From the NCBI GenBank assembly GCA_021825365.1, contig JAKAHR010000003.1, forward strand, positions 62,001 to 126,000: a stretch of 64,000 nucleotides of DNA, read 5' to 3'. The notes under the pieces were generated by a model, which saw nothing but the letters and a program-made list of their open reading frames with translations, was not told the DNA's origin and did not search any database. Position numbers and translations under genes: made by a program. This document shows, in pieces, positions 25,698 through 34,080 of the stretch (position 1 is its first letter; the number at the start of each line of letters is the position of its first letter). The stretch is from Nitrospirota bacterium. GTDB lineage: Bacteria > Nitrospirota > Thermodesulfovibrionia > Thermodesulfovibrionales > UBA6898.

Positions 25698-26495
25698 TCA
25701 AAAGAAACTCTCCGGCACCACGATAATATCATCCGGGAAGACGGCTTCGTCGAGGCTCACCCTTTCGAGGATCTCCTCCTTGCCCTTCACCTTCCTGATG
25801 ATCTTCACCCTTCCGGTGGATGCCTTGTCGCTGAAACCGCCGGCGGTCGTGACCGCCTTGAGCACGGTCAGCCCCTCCTCATATTTGTAGGAATCCGGCT
25901 TCTTCACCTCGCCGCTGACGAAATAGACGCCCGCCTTGCTGATGTAGATGCTGTCGCCGTCGAAGACCGGCACGTCCTGGGAGGTGTCGCCCATCTCGAC
26001 GAGACGCCTGAGGTTGATGGTGATCACCTTCTCCGGACGTTCCGGTCCCTCTCCCCGTCTCTTGATGATCGCCTTGTCACCCGCGTCCTTGGTCAGGTCC
26101 CCCGCCTTCGAGAGGACCTCGATAAAGGTGGTAAAGCCCTTCAGCTCGTAAAGCCCCGGCCTGTTCACCTGTCCCATGACCATCACCTTCTGGCTCCGGT
26201 ACTCCTCGATGAAAATCGTCACCTGCGGGGAGATGATATACCCCTCGGCCAGTTCGGCGGCGACCTTCTTCGCCGCCTGGGACAGGGTCAGGCCTGCCAC
26301 CTTTACGGAACCGATGAGGGGGAAGAGGATGGCACCGTCGCCGCTGATCCGCGCGACCGTGCTGAGGTCAGGGTGGTCGTACACCGTTATCCTCAGCAGG
26401 TCTCCCTCCCCGATGACGTAGTCCTGGGACAGGGCAGGAGCAAAACTACCCAGCAGCATGAGCCATGCCGCCGCTATAAACAGGTTCCTGAGCAT
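25698..26495 (-). CDS. Polysaccharide export protein (Wza-like, SLBB domains)
   Basis: 265 residues. Signal peptide (ending near PALS), then the Poly_export domain YVIGEGDLLRITVYDHPDLS and two SLBB-type repeats (VMVMGQVNRPGLYEL and YFVSGEVKKPDSYKYEEG). No lipobox Cys is seen, unlike E. coli Wza, so outer-membrane anchoring may be by other means. Forms the periplasmic/outer-membrane part of the export channel with the downstream Wzc-like kinase (21 nt gap). Confidence 0.92.
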   Translation of the reverse strand: MLRNLFIAAAWLMLLGSFAPALSQDYVIGEGDLLRITVYDHPDLSTVARISGDGAILFPLIGSVKVAGLTLSQAAKKVAAELAEGYIISPQVTIFIEEYRSQKVMVMGQVNRPGLYELKGFTTFIEVLSKAGDLTKDAGDKAIIKRRGEGPERPEKVITINLRRLVEMGDTSQDVPVFDGDSIYISKAGVYFVSGEVKKPDSYKYEEGLTVLKAVTTAGGFSDKASTGRVKIIRKVKGKEEILERVSLDEAVFPDDIIVVPESFF

Positions 26496-26574
26496 CTTCT
26501 TCCAGTATATCAGAATTGACCCGCAGACGCGCTGCGCCCGATGCCGGCGGGCGACCCCGGTACGCCTCTCCGCA

Positions 26575-28167
26575 TCAGAAGAAGCTTGCGGCTTTGAGGT
26601 AGACGGTATTGGTCGTATACTCGAGTTCCGAAAAGCTGGCGGTCCTCCGGGCCCTCGAGAAACCGAGGTCGAACTTCAGCCACTCCTTGAACTCATACTG
26701 AAGGGCAACGGCTGCCTCGACATATTTTTCGACGAGCTGCTTCGTCTCCGCGCCGATCGTCACGTCCCCTTCATACCGGTCCCTCTGCCAGGAGAGGCGG
26801 ACCGAGCCGTTCACCTTTTTCGTAAACCGCTGGGTGTAGGTGGCCCGGGCGCTGTCCGAGACGATAAAATTCGCGGCGGAGACGTCGGATTCATTCGTCT
26901 TGCGGGAGGCGACCAGCGAAACGGACGTCTTGGGCGTAAAGAAATAGTCCACCTGCGCCTCGGCAAGGAAATCTTTCGTATTGCTCTGCCCGGAGGCGGA
27001 GAAGTCCTTTGCGCCGTACCCCGCCTTCACCGAGCCCTTTGTCCTGGCGGTCACGTCCCACCGCAGGCCGGCAAATACATGATGCTCGCGGCTGCCGGAG
27101 AGGACATTCTCGTCATACCGGATATCGAGAAACTCGTACTGGACGAAGAGGGCCGTCTTCGACCCCACCTTATAAAAAACAAAGGCGGATGCCCCGTTGT
27201 CGGTCCGGTCCCGGAAATCGTTTTGTGACGCCAGATAGTGCACGCTGAAGTTCGAGAAATCAGCCCGGAGGAGCATCCGGTCGCTCACCTCGTAGCTGAC
27301 GAAGGTGGAGAAGAAGTTCGAATTGAAGCGGTCCAGGGTAAAGAAGATGCCGGTCCCGCGCTGGTTGTGCGAACGCATGAACTGGTCCTGCAGGTCCACC
27401 GACAACCCGCCCCGAAAGTTGTACTGGAGAAAGCCCTCGGCGATATGGCTCGTGGTATTTTCCGAGGTGTACTTCATAAACCGCTCGATCTCCGCATGGT
27501 ACGACACGGACGCGACGAGCCTGTTGGGATACCGGGTGGGGAAGCGGGTCAGGGCGGTCCCCCCCGGCGTGACGTTCGCCGTCTCGATCGCGGTAAGCCG
27601 CCAGTTCTCCTTCACCCCGGGGATGTTGAAGGATATGCCGGGAGACAGGACGGTGGAGAAGTCCGCCTTGCGGTCGTCCCGCGTGTTAAAGATATTGTCC
27701 GAGTAGTCGCCCTCCAGGCCGAGGTACAGGTGGAAGTTCCTCTTCTTCTTCTCGAAGATGTCGCCCGATATCGTCCGGGCCTCCGCGGGCCGCGTGCCCG
27801 GCGGAGGCGGTTCGGGAGCCGCCCGCGCGGGTTGCGCCTCCGTCTCCCCTGTTGCGCCGTCAGCCGGGACTATCACCGCCTCGTCATATCCGGAGACAGC
27901 GAGCCGCCCCTGCAGCGTACGGGCCTCCGCATGGCCGGCAAACCGACCGCACCGCACCGCGTATCGGTCCTCCTCCTTCCGTATCTCGCAATCGATGCCG
28001 TTCTTCTTCAACTCCTCGACGGCCTTCGCGGCACGCTCCTGGTACTGGAATAATCCGGCGCGTACCGCAAGAAAATCAGCGGAAGAGGAGATACGGGGCG
28101 TCAGGCCGCAAAAAAAAAGGGAGGCTATGACTGCCGCGGTTCGCGAGGCAGAAGGGAAATCCGGCAT
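26575..28167 (-). CDS. Outer-membrane beta-barrel protein with N-terminal SPOR-like domain
   Basis: 530 residues. Signal peptide, then a SPOR-like unit (FLAVRAGLFQYQERAAKAVE ... YAVRCGRFAGHAEARTLQGR), a Pro/Ala-rich linker, and about 370 residues of alternating amphipathic strands ending in the terminal aromatic AASFF, as in outer-membrane barrels of exopolysaccharide loci (EpsL/PgaA-like). SPOR domains bind denuded peptidoglycan, so the fusion may tie a secretion pore to the cell wall. Start is the ATG in the TGATG overlap with the upstream gene. Confidence 0.75.
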   Translation of the reverse strand: MPDFPSASRTAAVIASLFFCGLTPRISSSADFLAVRAGLFQYQERAAKAVEELKKNGIDCEIRKEEDRYAVRCGRFAGHAEARTLQGRLAVSGYDEAVIVPADGATGETEAQPARAAPEPPPPGTRPAEARTISGDIFEKKKRNFHLYLGLEGDYSDNIFNTRDDRKADFSTVLSPGISFNIPGVKENWRLTAIETANVTPGGTALTRFPTRYPNRLVASVSYHAEIERFMKYTSENTTSHIAEGFLQYNFRGGLSVDLQDQFMRSHNQRGTGIFFTLDRFNSNFFSTFVSYEVSDRMLLRADFSNFSVHYLASQNDFRDRTDNGASAFVFYKVGSKTALFVQYEFLDIRYDENVLSGSREHHVFAGLRWDVTARTKGSVKAGYGAKDFSASGQSNTKDFLAEAQVDYFFTPKTSVSLVASRKTNESDVSAANFIVSDSARATYTQRFTKKVNGSVRLSWQRDRYEGDVTIGAETKQLVEKYVEAAVALQYEFKEWLKFDLGFSRARRTASFSELEYTTNTVYLKAASFF

Positions 28168-28649
28168 CAAAAGGCTGACGGACTGAGAACGATGCCACCG
28201 CTGCGGTTTCCGCCGGGGAAACCGATAACAACGGGACCTGCCCCCTCGGCGGGCGTATAGCCGAGACCGAGGAGTTCTTCCCTCTGCATCACCTCGGCGA
28301 CGTCCTGGGGACGGGCACCCGCTTCAACACAGCACCGGGAAACAACGTCAGGCGTGGCGCCGGCAGCTACTGCGCCGAAGATAATCTGCTCCAGACTGCC
28401 CCCGCCCTCGATGCAGCACTTGACCACGTAGCACGCGCTGTGGCCCATCTGTATCGCGGTACTGACGACCTCGCGGGTATTGCGCCGCTCCCTGATCGCA
28501 TGTTTCACCGCGGGACAGATGTCTTTGCTGAGGGCGACCTGTTCGCCGAGCAAAGTCCGGATGTCCTGCGGGAAGACGGTGCCTGCGCTGAGGAGAATGA
28601 AAAAAAGGACTGCAACAGCGGAAGAAACCTTCAGAACTGCCTTTCCCAT
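28167..28649 (-). CDS. Exported Cys-rich protein heading the polysaccharide operon
   Basis: 160 residues. Signal peptide (MGKAVLKVSSAVAVLFFILL, cut near VFPQ), then a compact helical domain with six cysteines (DIC, SAC, KCC, RCC) and a Gly-rich tail. The pattern GAxAxGATPDVVSRCCVEAG repeats an earlier IQMGHSACYVVKCCIEGG, so it may be two related half-domains joined by disulfides. Perfect AGGAGG before the ATG; the upstream in-frame start at 28703 overlaps the promoter and is rejected. First gene of the operon, coupled to the barrel protein by TGATG. Function unknown. Confidence 0.65.
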   Translation of the reverse strand: MGKAVLKVSSAVAVLFFILLSAGTVFPQDIRTLLGEQVALSKDICPAVKHAIRERRNTREVVSTAIQMGHSACYVVKCCIEGGGSLEQIIFGAVAAGATPDVVSRCCVEAGARPQDVAEVMQREELLGLGYTPAEGAGPVVIGFPGGNRSGGIVLSPSAF

Positions 28650-28674
28650 GGCGCCTCCTTGCAAGTTCTGTTTT

Positions 28675-28703
28675 AGCGTATCACGCCGATATGAATTTGT
28701 CAA
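28675..28703 (-). promoter_or_regulatory. Putative promoter of the polysaccharide operon
   Basis: Minus strand TTGACA (28703-28698), 17-nt spacer, TACGCT (28680-28675). The -35 is perfect and the -10 weak (3 of 6), which would suit an activated promoter. Start of transcription near 28668, 20 nt before the AGGAGG-ATG. Confidence 0.5.
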
Positions 28704-28732
28704 CGAAATTAAAGGGTTTTAGACAAACCAGC

Positions 28733-28746
28733 GGTTCATATGAACC
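28733..28746. promoter_or_regulatory. 14-bp perfect palindrome, possible operator
   Basis: GGTTCATATGAACC, 30 bp upstream of the -35 of the polysaccharide promoter and about 70 bp upstream of a TATACT -10-like element (28818-28823) for the divergent operon. Size and position fit a dimeric regulator site. No regulator gene is adjacent. Confidence 0.4.
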
Positions 28747-28860
28747 CCGGGCCGCAAGGTCGTGACGGACAGTTCCGCGCGTTGCGGCCCTGTCATGACT
28801 TTTGGCCTGACCTCTGCTATACTTTTCCTACATGCCGAGGAACTGCGGACATAAGACTGC

Positions 28861-29604
28861 ATGAGATACCTCTACTATATCGTCGCCATCCTGCTTCTTC
28901 TCTCCGCGATCATTGCCTATCAGCTCTCGGTTCCCGCCGTGCCGGAGCAGAAGGCGGCCCTCATCATCAATGAGAAGGTGATAACCACGGAGGAATTCGC
29001 CCGCCTCTTCGAAGCCCGGCAGGCCCGCGGGGAAGGCAAGCGTGATTTCATCAATTCCCTTATCACGAGGGAGCTCCTCATCCAGGCCTCCCAGAAAGAA
29101 GGGATAGACAGGGAAGAGCCTTTCCGGAAATCGATCCAGAACTTTTATGAGCAGTCCCTGATCAAGCTCCTCATGGACAGGAAGTTCGCATCCCTCGATA
29201 TCAGCGTGAGTGACGAAGAACTTTCCCAGTGCGTCGGCCTGATGAGGAAGAAGATGCATCTGACCGTCTTCAGCTTTGCCGACCAGGAGGGCGCGGAGAA
29301 GGGCGTTACACAGAAGGGGGAAACGACCGCCGCGTGTTTCCGGGACCTTTCACAGGACATCCAGTCTGCCGTCGCCGGTCTGGAACCCGGGCAGAAATCA
29401 AAGCCGCTCATGGTGGGAGATCGCTACCTCGTGGTGCGGATGGACAAGGCCGCGGACGCGGCGGCCTGTGCCCCGCCGGCGGTCGACCGGGAGAGGCTGA
29501 GGCAGACGCTCAGGGAGGAGAAGAAGGAAAAGATCATCAACGACTGGGTATCCGATCTTCGCAAGAAGGCGTTCATCAAGATCCTGATCAACGAAAGACA
29601 ATAG
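28861..29604 (+). CDS. SurA/PpiD-like periplasmic chaperone-isomerase
   Basis: 247 residues. One N-terminal membrane anchor, then a SurA-N-like helical domain (INEKVITTEEFARLFEARQA, FINSLITRELLIQAS), a degenerate parvulin-type region and a C-terminal helix (EEKKEKIINDWVSDLRKKAF). Resembles the EpsD-type peptidyl-prolyl isomerases found beside exopolysaccharide genes. The catalytic parvulin core is short, so it may be mainly a chaperone. Starts the plus-strand unit divergent from the polysaccharide operon. The ribosome binding site is weak. Confidence 0.65.
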   Translation: MRYLYYIVAILLLLSAIIAYQLSVPAVPEQKAALIINEKVITTEEFARLFEARQARGEGKRDFINSLITRELLIQASQKEGIDREEPFRKSIQNFYEQSLIKLLMDRKFASLDISVSDEELSQCVGLMRKKMHLTVFSFADQEGAEKGVTQKGETTAACFRDLSQDIQSAVAGLEPGQKSKPLMVGDRYLVVRMDKAADAAACAPPAVDRERLRQTLREEKKEKIINDWVSDLRKKAFIKILINERQ

Positions 29605-29612
29605 GGGGTGGC

Positions 29613-30203
29613 ATGGAAAGGACCTGGAGAAGGAGAAATTATTTCGTCAAGAAGGAACTGCAGGGCAGGTATATATTCAGCTTCTTCCTCTTCGTTGTTG
29701 CGGGAAGTTTTTTTTTTACGATAATATTCAGCGTCCTTTCTGCCGACACCCTCACCATCGTCTACAAGAATCATAATCTGGAACTGGGGAAGACCCCGGT
29801 CGTCCTCCTCCGCGAGATGCTTCGGGCCCACTGGATCTTCATCCTCTCCGGGGGACTCCTCGTGGTGCTCGCCTCGATGATCCTCACCCACCGGTTCGCG
29901 GGACCGCTCTTTCGTTTTGAGCGCTCGGTCGAGCGGATGATCGGCGGGGACTTCAATTTCGTCATCACCCTGCGGAAACGGGACGAGGCGAAGGAGCTTG
30001 CCGATTCTCTCAACCGGTTCAACAAGACGATGTCGGGCCGGTTGCGGGAGATGCAGGAACTCGCCGATGCGCTCAGTCATCAGATGAAACACGTGCGGGA
30101 CTCGTTGGGCGAGAAGGCGGGAGAAGACGTGGACAAGGCGATCACGCTTACCCACAAGATCCGGCATCTGCTGGGCGGTTACAAATTACAGAATGACCGC
30201 TAG
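29613..30203 (+). CDS. HAMP-domain membrane protein without output domain
   Basis: 196 residues. Two membrane helices (about 25-45 and 75-95) flank a short periplasmic loop. A HAMP domain follows (HRFAGPLFRFERSVERMIGG, ending ELADSLNRFNK) and then a 50-residue helix (MQELADALSHQMKHVRDSLG). It looks like a chemoreceptor or kinase cut off after the HAMP domain, but the gene has its own GGGGGTG site and coupled spacing, so it is probably intact. Could transmit a signal to a partner by coiled-coil contact. Confidence 0.65.
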   Translation: MERTWRRRNYFVKKELQGRYIFSFFLFVVAGSFFFTIIFSVLSADTLTIVYKNHNLELGKTPVVLLREMLRAHWIFILSGGLLVVLASMILTHRFAGPLFRFERSVERMIGGDFNFVITLRKRDEAKELADSLNRFNKTMSGRLREMQELADALSHQMKHVRDSLGEKAGEDVDKAITLTHKIRHLLGGYKLQNDR

Positions 30204-30205
30204 GC

Positions 30206-30742
30206 ATGCGTTTATCCCTTTCCAGCGTCTTCACCCTGGCAGGTCTGCTCATTGTGCTGACCTCTCCGGGAGCGCTGGGCTCTGAACTGAAGACCCGTTA
30301 CGCCACGGTGGTATATGAACGGGATGAACTGGTCCGCCGCTTCAACAAGGAGGTCACCCTCGGCAGCCTGTCGTACCTGATGCGCGGGAGGCAGGCTATC
30401 ACGGTCGAAGACGAGGTGAGGACCAAGGTCGACGTCCTCGTCGAGCGCATCGAATCTCTCCTGGACATGTTCCCCCGCGAGATGCGCTTCAGGATCGTGC
30501 TCCTGCCGACCGCGGCAGAAGTCAGAAAGACCTATAAAGACCGCTACCGTATCAGTGTCGATTTCATCGCCTTCTATGCGCCGCGGGACAAGACCGTCTT
30601 CCTGTCGGTGGACGACATAGAACTCGGCGTCCTCGCCCATGAACTGACCCACGTGATCCTGGACCACTACTTCGGCATATCGCCCCCCGCCAAGATACAC
30701 GAGGTGCTCGCCCAGTTCGTGGAAGCGCACCTGAAGGACTAG
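30206..30742 (+). CDS. Exported HELTH metalloprotease-like protein
   Basis: 178 residues. Signal peptide (ending near GALGS), then a small domain with LGVLAHELTHVILDHYFG. The HExxH motif is preceded by a hydrophobic helix and followed by an EVLAQFVEAHL helix that offers a third ligand Glu. This is the build of minimal zinc peptidases. Two nt after the HAMP-protein gene and 6 nt before an ABC exporter gene, so it may act on exported protein or peptide cargo. Not assigned to a characterised family. Confidence 0.65.
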   Translation: MRLSLSSVFTLAGLLIVLTSPGALGSELKTRYATVVYERDELVRRFNKEVTLGSLSYLMRGRQAITVEDEVRTKVDVLVERIESLLDMFPREMRFRIVLLPTAAEVRKTYKDRYRISVDFIAFYAPRDKTVFLSVDDIELGVLAHELTHVILDHYFGISPPAKIHEVLAQFVEAHLKD

Positions 30743-30748
30743 GTTCCC

Positions 30749-32551
30749 ATGCATGCATTGAGCCGGGATACAGACGACAAATCCGCCGCGGAAACGGCGC
30801 CCCGTCCCGTCGGTCTGCGGGACATCATCTTCTTCCTGCGGTTCGGCAAGGCACGGTGGACGTGGGCAGCCCTGGGCATTTGCCTCACCATGGTGGCATC
30901 AGGGGCCGGGGCTCTGATCCCCCTCGGGGGCAAGGCCCTGATCGATTACGCGGTCCTGAAGAGCGGGCTGTCGCAGGTAGACCGTCTTCTCCGGGCATGG
31001 GGCCTGGCCGCAGCCGTGCCCGCGGCAACCCGTGTGCTGGGGTCTGCTGACCTCATCGTCCTTGCGGTGATGCTCCTCGGCGTCGCGACCGCGGCCGCAG
31101 CCATGCTCCAGAAATATGTGCTCTTCAGATTCCAGCAGGATGTTGCGCGGACCGTCGAAACAGCCCTCTTCGACCATGTGCTGAGGTTCCCCCTCTCTTT
31201 CTTCCGCAGGCAGCAGACAGGCTATCTCATGTCGCGTGTGCGCGACGATGTGCAGGTCGTGCAGTATATCTTTTCAGAAGGCGTGGCGCATGCGCTCTGG
31301 AGGGCGCTCTTCCTGGTGTTCGGTCTCCTTTTCGTCTTCGCCATCAATCGCGCTCTTGCCCTGGTCTCCCTTGTCCTGCTGCCCGCGGCTTTCCTGATCA
31401 CCCGGTCCCTGGGCCGGAGGCTCCTGAAGGTCAGCACGGCCGAGAGGGAGCGTGGCGCCGAGGTATCGCGGGAGGTCCAGGAAGTACTCTCCGGCGTCGA
31501 AACCGTCAAGGCCCACACCGCAGAGGAGAGGCAGGTTGACCGTTTCTCCGAGCGGCTCGGCTCCGCGCTGGCCATGAGACTGCGGGCCTTCGTCCTCTCC
31601 TTGCTGAGCGGGTTTTCCGTGAGCGGCTTCCAGTTCGGCTACACCCTGACGGTCATGTGGTTCGGATCGCATGAGATACTGGCCGGCAGGATGACCGTGG
31701 GGGACTATGTGGCGCTCACCTCCTATGCGGTCTACTTTGCAGGGTCCGTTAATAGTGTCGTCGCCTTTTACATGGCCCTGCAGCCCGCATTGGCGTCTCT
31801 GGGGAGAATCATGGAACTCTTCTCCCTGACACCGGAGACGGCGGATCTTTCACCAGCGTCCGGGGAAGTCCCGCCGATGACAGGAGCCGTCTCTTTTGAC
31901 CATGTCTCCTTTTCATACGACGACGGCGAACCCGTGCTCAGCGATATCACCTTCTCCGTCCTTCCGGGCCAGATTGCGGTCATAGAGGGGCTCAGCGGAG
32001 CCGGCAAGACAACCATCGTCAACCTCCTGCTCAAGTTCTACGAGCCGCTGTCCGGCGTGGTCCTCATCGACGGCAGGGACATACGTCATGTCTCCGCCCG
32101 CTGGCTTCGCGACGGGATCGGGGTCGTCTCGCAGGATATCTTCCTCTTCAATGACACCATAGCGGACAATATCCGATACAGCAGGCCTGGTGCGTCCGAC
32201 GCTGAAGTTGAAGAGGCAGCCCGTCTGGCCAATATCCACGAAGACATCATGGGTTTTGAACGCGGCTACCGGACCGTCGTGGGGGAGCGGGGTCTGCAGC
32301 TGTCAGCGGGTCAGAGGCAGCGGGTTTCCATCGCCAGGGCATTTCTCCGGGAACCTGCGATACTGATCCTCGACGAGCCGACCTCCGCACTCGATGCGGA
32401 GACCGAGGCACGGGTCGCCGCCTCAGTCTCCGCTCTGGCCAAGGGGAGGACTACCTTCGTCATCACGCACCGCCCGGCCCTCACGCGCATAGCGGACAGG
32501 ATATTCGTGCTGGAGGGAGGGCATATCAGGGAGTTGCCGCCCCCGGCCTGA
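30749..32551 (+). CDS. ABC exporter, fused membrane and ATPase domains (MsbA-like)
   Basis: 600 residues. Six membrane helices in the first 340 residues, then the ATPase: Walker A GLSGAGKTTIVN, Q-loop SQDIFLFND, signature LSAGQRQR (Ala in place of the usual first Gly), Walker B ILILDEPTSALD and switch His ITHRP. No N-terminal C39 peptidase domain, so it would not itself trim a leader peptide. It faces the SynChlorMet cassette tail to tail with 3 nt between stops, and is the natural candidate to export the modified peptide; lipid or polysaccharide export is the alternative. Confidence 0.88.
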   Translation: MHALSRDTDDKSAAETAPRPVGLRDIIFFLRFGKARWTWAALGICLTMVASGAGALIPLGGKALIDYAVLKSGLSQVDRLLRAWGLAAAVPAATRVLGSADLIVLAVMLLGVATAAAAMLQKYVLFRFQQDVARTVETALFDHVLRFPLSFFRRQQTGYLMSRVRDDVQVVQYIFSEGVAHALWRALFLVFGLLFVFAINRALALVSLVLLPAAFLITRSLGRRLLKVSTAERERGAEVSREVQEVLSGVETVKAHTAEERQVDRFSERLGSALAMRLRAFVLSLLSGFSVSGFQFGYTLTVMWFGSHEILAGRMTVGDYVALTSYAVYFAGSVNSVVAFYMALQPALASLGRIMELFSLTPETADLSPASGEVPPMTGAVSFDHVSFSYDDGEPVLSDITFSVLPGQIAVIEGLSGAGKTTIVNLLLKFYEPLSGVVLIDGRDIRHVSARWLRDGIGVVSQDIFLFNDTIADNIRYSRPGASDAEVEEAARLANIHEDIMGFERGYRTVVGERGLQLSAGQRQRVSIARAFLREPAILILDEPTSALDAETEARVAASVSALAKGRTTFVITHRPALTRIADRIFVLEGGHIRELPPPA

Positions 32552-32554
32552 AAT

Positions 32555-33445
32555 CTACTGAATCTTCCCCTGAAGGCACAGCGCCTTGTCCATCTCCAGC
32601 CAGAATCGGCCCGTCAGACTGATCTGCAGAATGTATGAGGGTACGCACCGGACCAGAGCAGTGATGTTGTCGAATCTTTCCCTGTGCAGGACGCGGCTAT
32701 CCTCTTTCCCGAGGATACGAACCATAAGCTGCGATGCCTGCGCCGCGGCCTCCGCAAGCAGGGTGGCTGCCTGGCCTTTTCCAATCCTCTCCACGCGGTC
32801 CTCCTGCGACTGCTTCAGAAAGAAGATGCCCCTGAGAGGCACCGCCTTCCGCACGTCCCAGCAGCCGCCCGGGCCATCCGGCAGGAAACTGCTCCATGTC
32901 GGCCAGGGATGCGCCCTGTAGTCGCCCTGCGGGTCCCGCACCACCAGGGTCGTGTCATCGCACAGCGGGTTCCACGGAGGGGGAAAACGGTTGCTCGCGG
33001 TCGACTTTCCCGTGCCGCCCGACGCCGCCAGGATCACCCCGCTGCCCTCTCTTTCAGCCAGGGCGCCGTGCAGGAGGATCCCTCCGTCCGCCTGCGCACC
33101 ACGGGCCATCACCGCGGCCAGCTCCGACAGATGGACGAACAGCCCATCATCCGCATCGTATGGCTGCAGATGGCAGACAATGCTGCCGTCTGCATCATGG
33201 TGGAGCAGGGCATGGCACGCAGTCGGCGATGCGTCAGGGTGATGCTCATCGACCCGGACGATGAGGCGGCTCTCCCTCTCGTGATCACCGGGTTCTACTG
33301 CGTCCCCGGCCACATCCATCCTCATCGCTGCACCCAGCCGGGATACAAGGGGAGCTGCCTTTTCATCTCCCGCCGTGATGACCCACCGCCGTCCGTTTGC
33401 CAGGACGAGGAAGTACTTTATCCCCCGCGACGGCAGCCGGCTCAT
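32555..33445 (-). CDS. scmC: SynChlorMet cassette protein ScmC (HPr kinase-like)
   Basis: 296 residues. N-terminal KYFLVLANGRRWVITAGDEK, then a P-loop domain with ILAASGGTGKSTASN (Walker A) and CDDTTLVV, as in HprK-related proteins. The name follows the SynChlorMet cassette, a radical SAM peptide-modification cluster. HprK-like enzymes in lasso-peptide clusters phosphorylate the precursor, so a kinase role is plausible here but not shown. The start is the ATG in the ATGA overlap with the S26-like gene; a longer frame to 33532 exists but would overlap that gene by 91 nt. Confidence 0.8.
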   Translation of the reverse strand: MSRLPSRGIKYFLVLANGRRWVITAGDEKAAPLVSRLGAAMRMDVAGDAVEPGDHERESRLIVRVDEHHPDASPTACHALLHHDADGSIVCHLQPYDADDGLFVHLSELAAVMARGAQADGGILLHGALAEREGSGVILAASGGTGKSTASNRFPPPWNPLCDDTTLVVRDPQGDYRAHPWPTWSSFLPDGPGGCWDVRKAVPLRGIFFLKQSQEDRVERIGKGQAATLLAEAAAQASQLMVRILGKEDSRVLHRERFDNITALVRCVPSYILQISLTGRFWLEMDKALCLQGKIQ

Positions 33446-34080
33446 CCGCCCGGGCCGCGGTCCCCGCCGCGCCGGATACAGAGCCGCCGCACATCCACAA
33501 ACAGACGGAAAGGCCGCCGGATGCGCCAGCACTCTTTCTGATTATCATACCGGCCGATCACCCGTCGTCCCATCTGAAGCTGAAAGCGGTCCTCCCCCTG
33601 CGAGCGGAAGACGACCACACGCGCCCGCAACCGCCTCGGCACGAGTTGAGCTGCCCCGCCCCATCGTGACAGGGCATGGTATACGGGACGCAGGAGGCTG
33701 GCGGCTCTCTCCCGGGTGATGCGGCTCCAAAGAAGCCAGAGGCTTGTCCCCCGGCCTTTGAGACCTCCGGCGACCGCCCGGCGGTCCCTGCCGCACAGGA
33801 CCGCAACCACCCGGCCGAGGATATCCTCCGGTCGTAACTGATAGGGATCCTCGCGGGTGCTATTGTCACCCCGTGTCGTTATGCCGGACAGGGTCACCCG
33901 CACAACCCGGTGTACGACAGGTTGGTCAGCGGTCGGAGGCACGAAGAAGATGACATCGCCCGCCCGCACGGGCCTTTCAGCGTACGGCGCAACCTCCAGG
34001 ACAGCGGGCTCCCGCAACACGGGACTCATACTGCTCCCGCGGTATACGGCGAAAAACGGCGGTCTTCTTACCCCTGCCAT
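33442..34080 (-). CDS. S26/S24-like signal peptidase, soluble, in SynChlorMet cassette
   Basis: 212 residues. The N-terminus has the peptidase core: FAVYRGSSMSPVL (nucleophile Ser in SMxP), RPVRAGDVIFF and VVHRVVRV followed by TTRGDNSTRED. The His in VHRVV and the lack of the general-base Lys fit the SipW/archaeal Ser-His type. No membrane anchor is seen before the Ser, unlike normal signal peptidase I. The C-terminal 100 residues are Arg-rich and not recognised. Start at 34080 gives a 13-nt overlap with scmF; the frame upstream of it is shadow. Likely candidate for leader removal. Confidence 0.7.
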   Translation of the reverse strand: MAGVRRPPFFAVYRGSSMSPVLREPAVLEVAPYAERPVRAGDVIFFVPPTADQPVVHRVVRVTLSGITTRGDNSTREDPYQLRPEDILGRVVAVLCGRDRRAVAGGLKGRGTSLWLLWSRITRERAASLLRPVYHALSRWGGAAQLVPRRLRARVVVFRSQGEDRFQLQMGRRVIGRYDNQKECWRIRRPFRLFVDVRRLCIRRGGDRGPGG

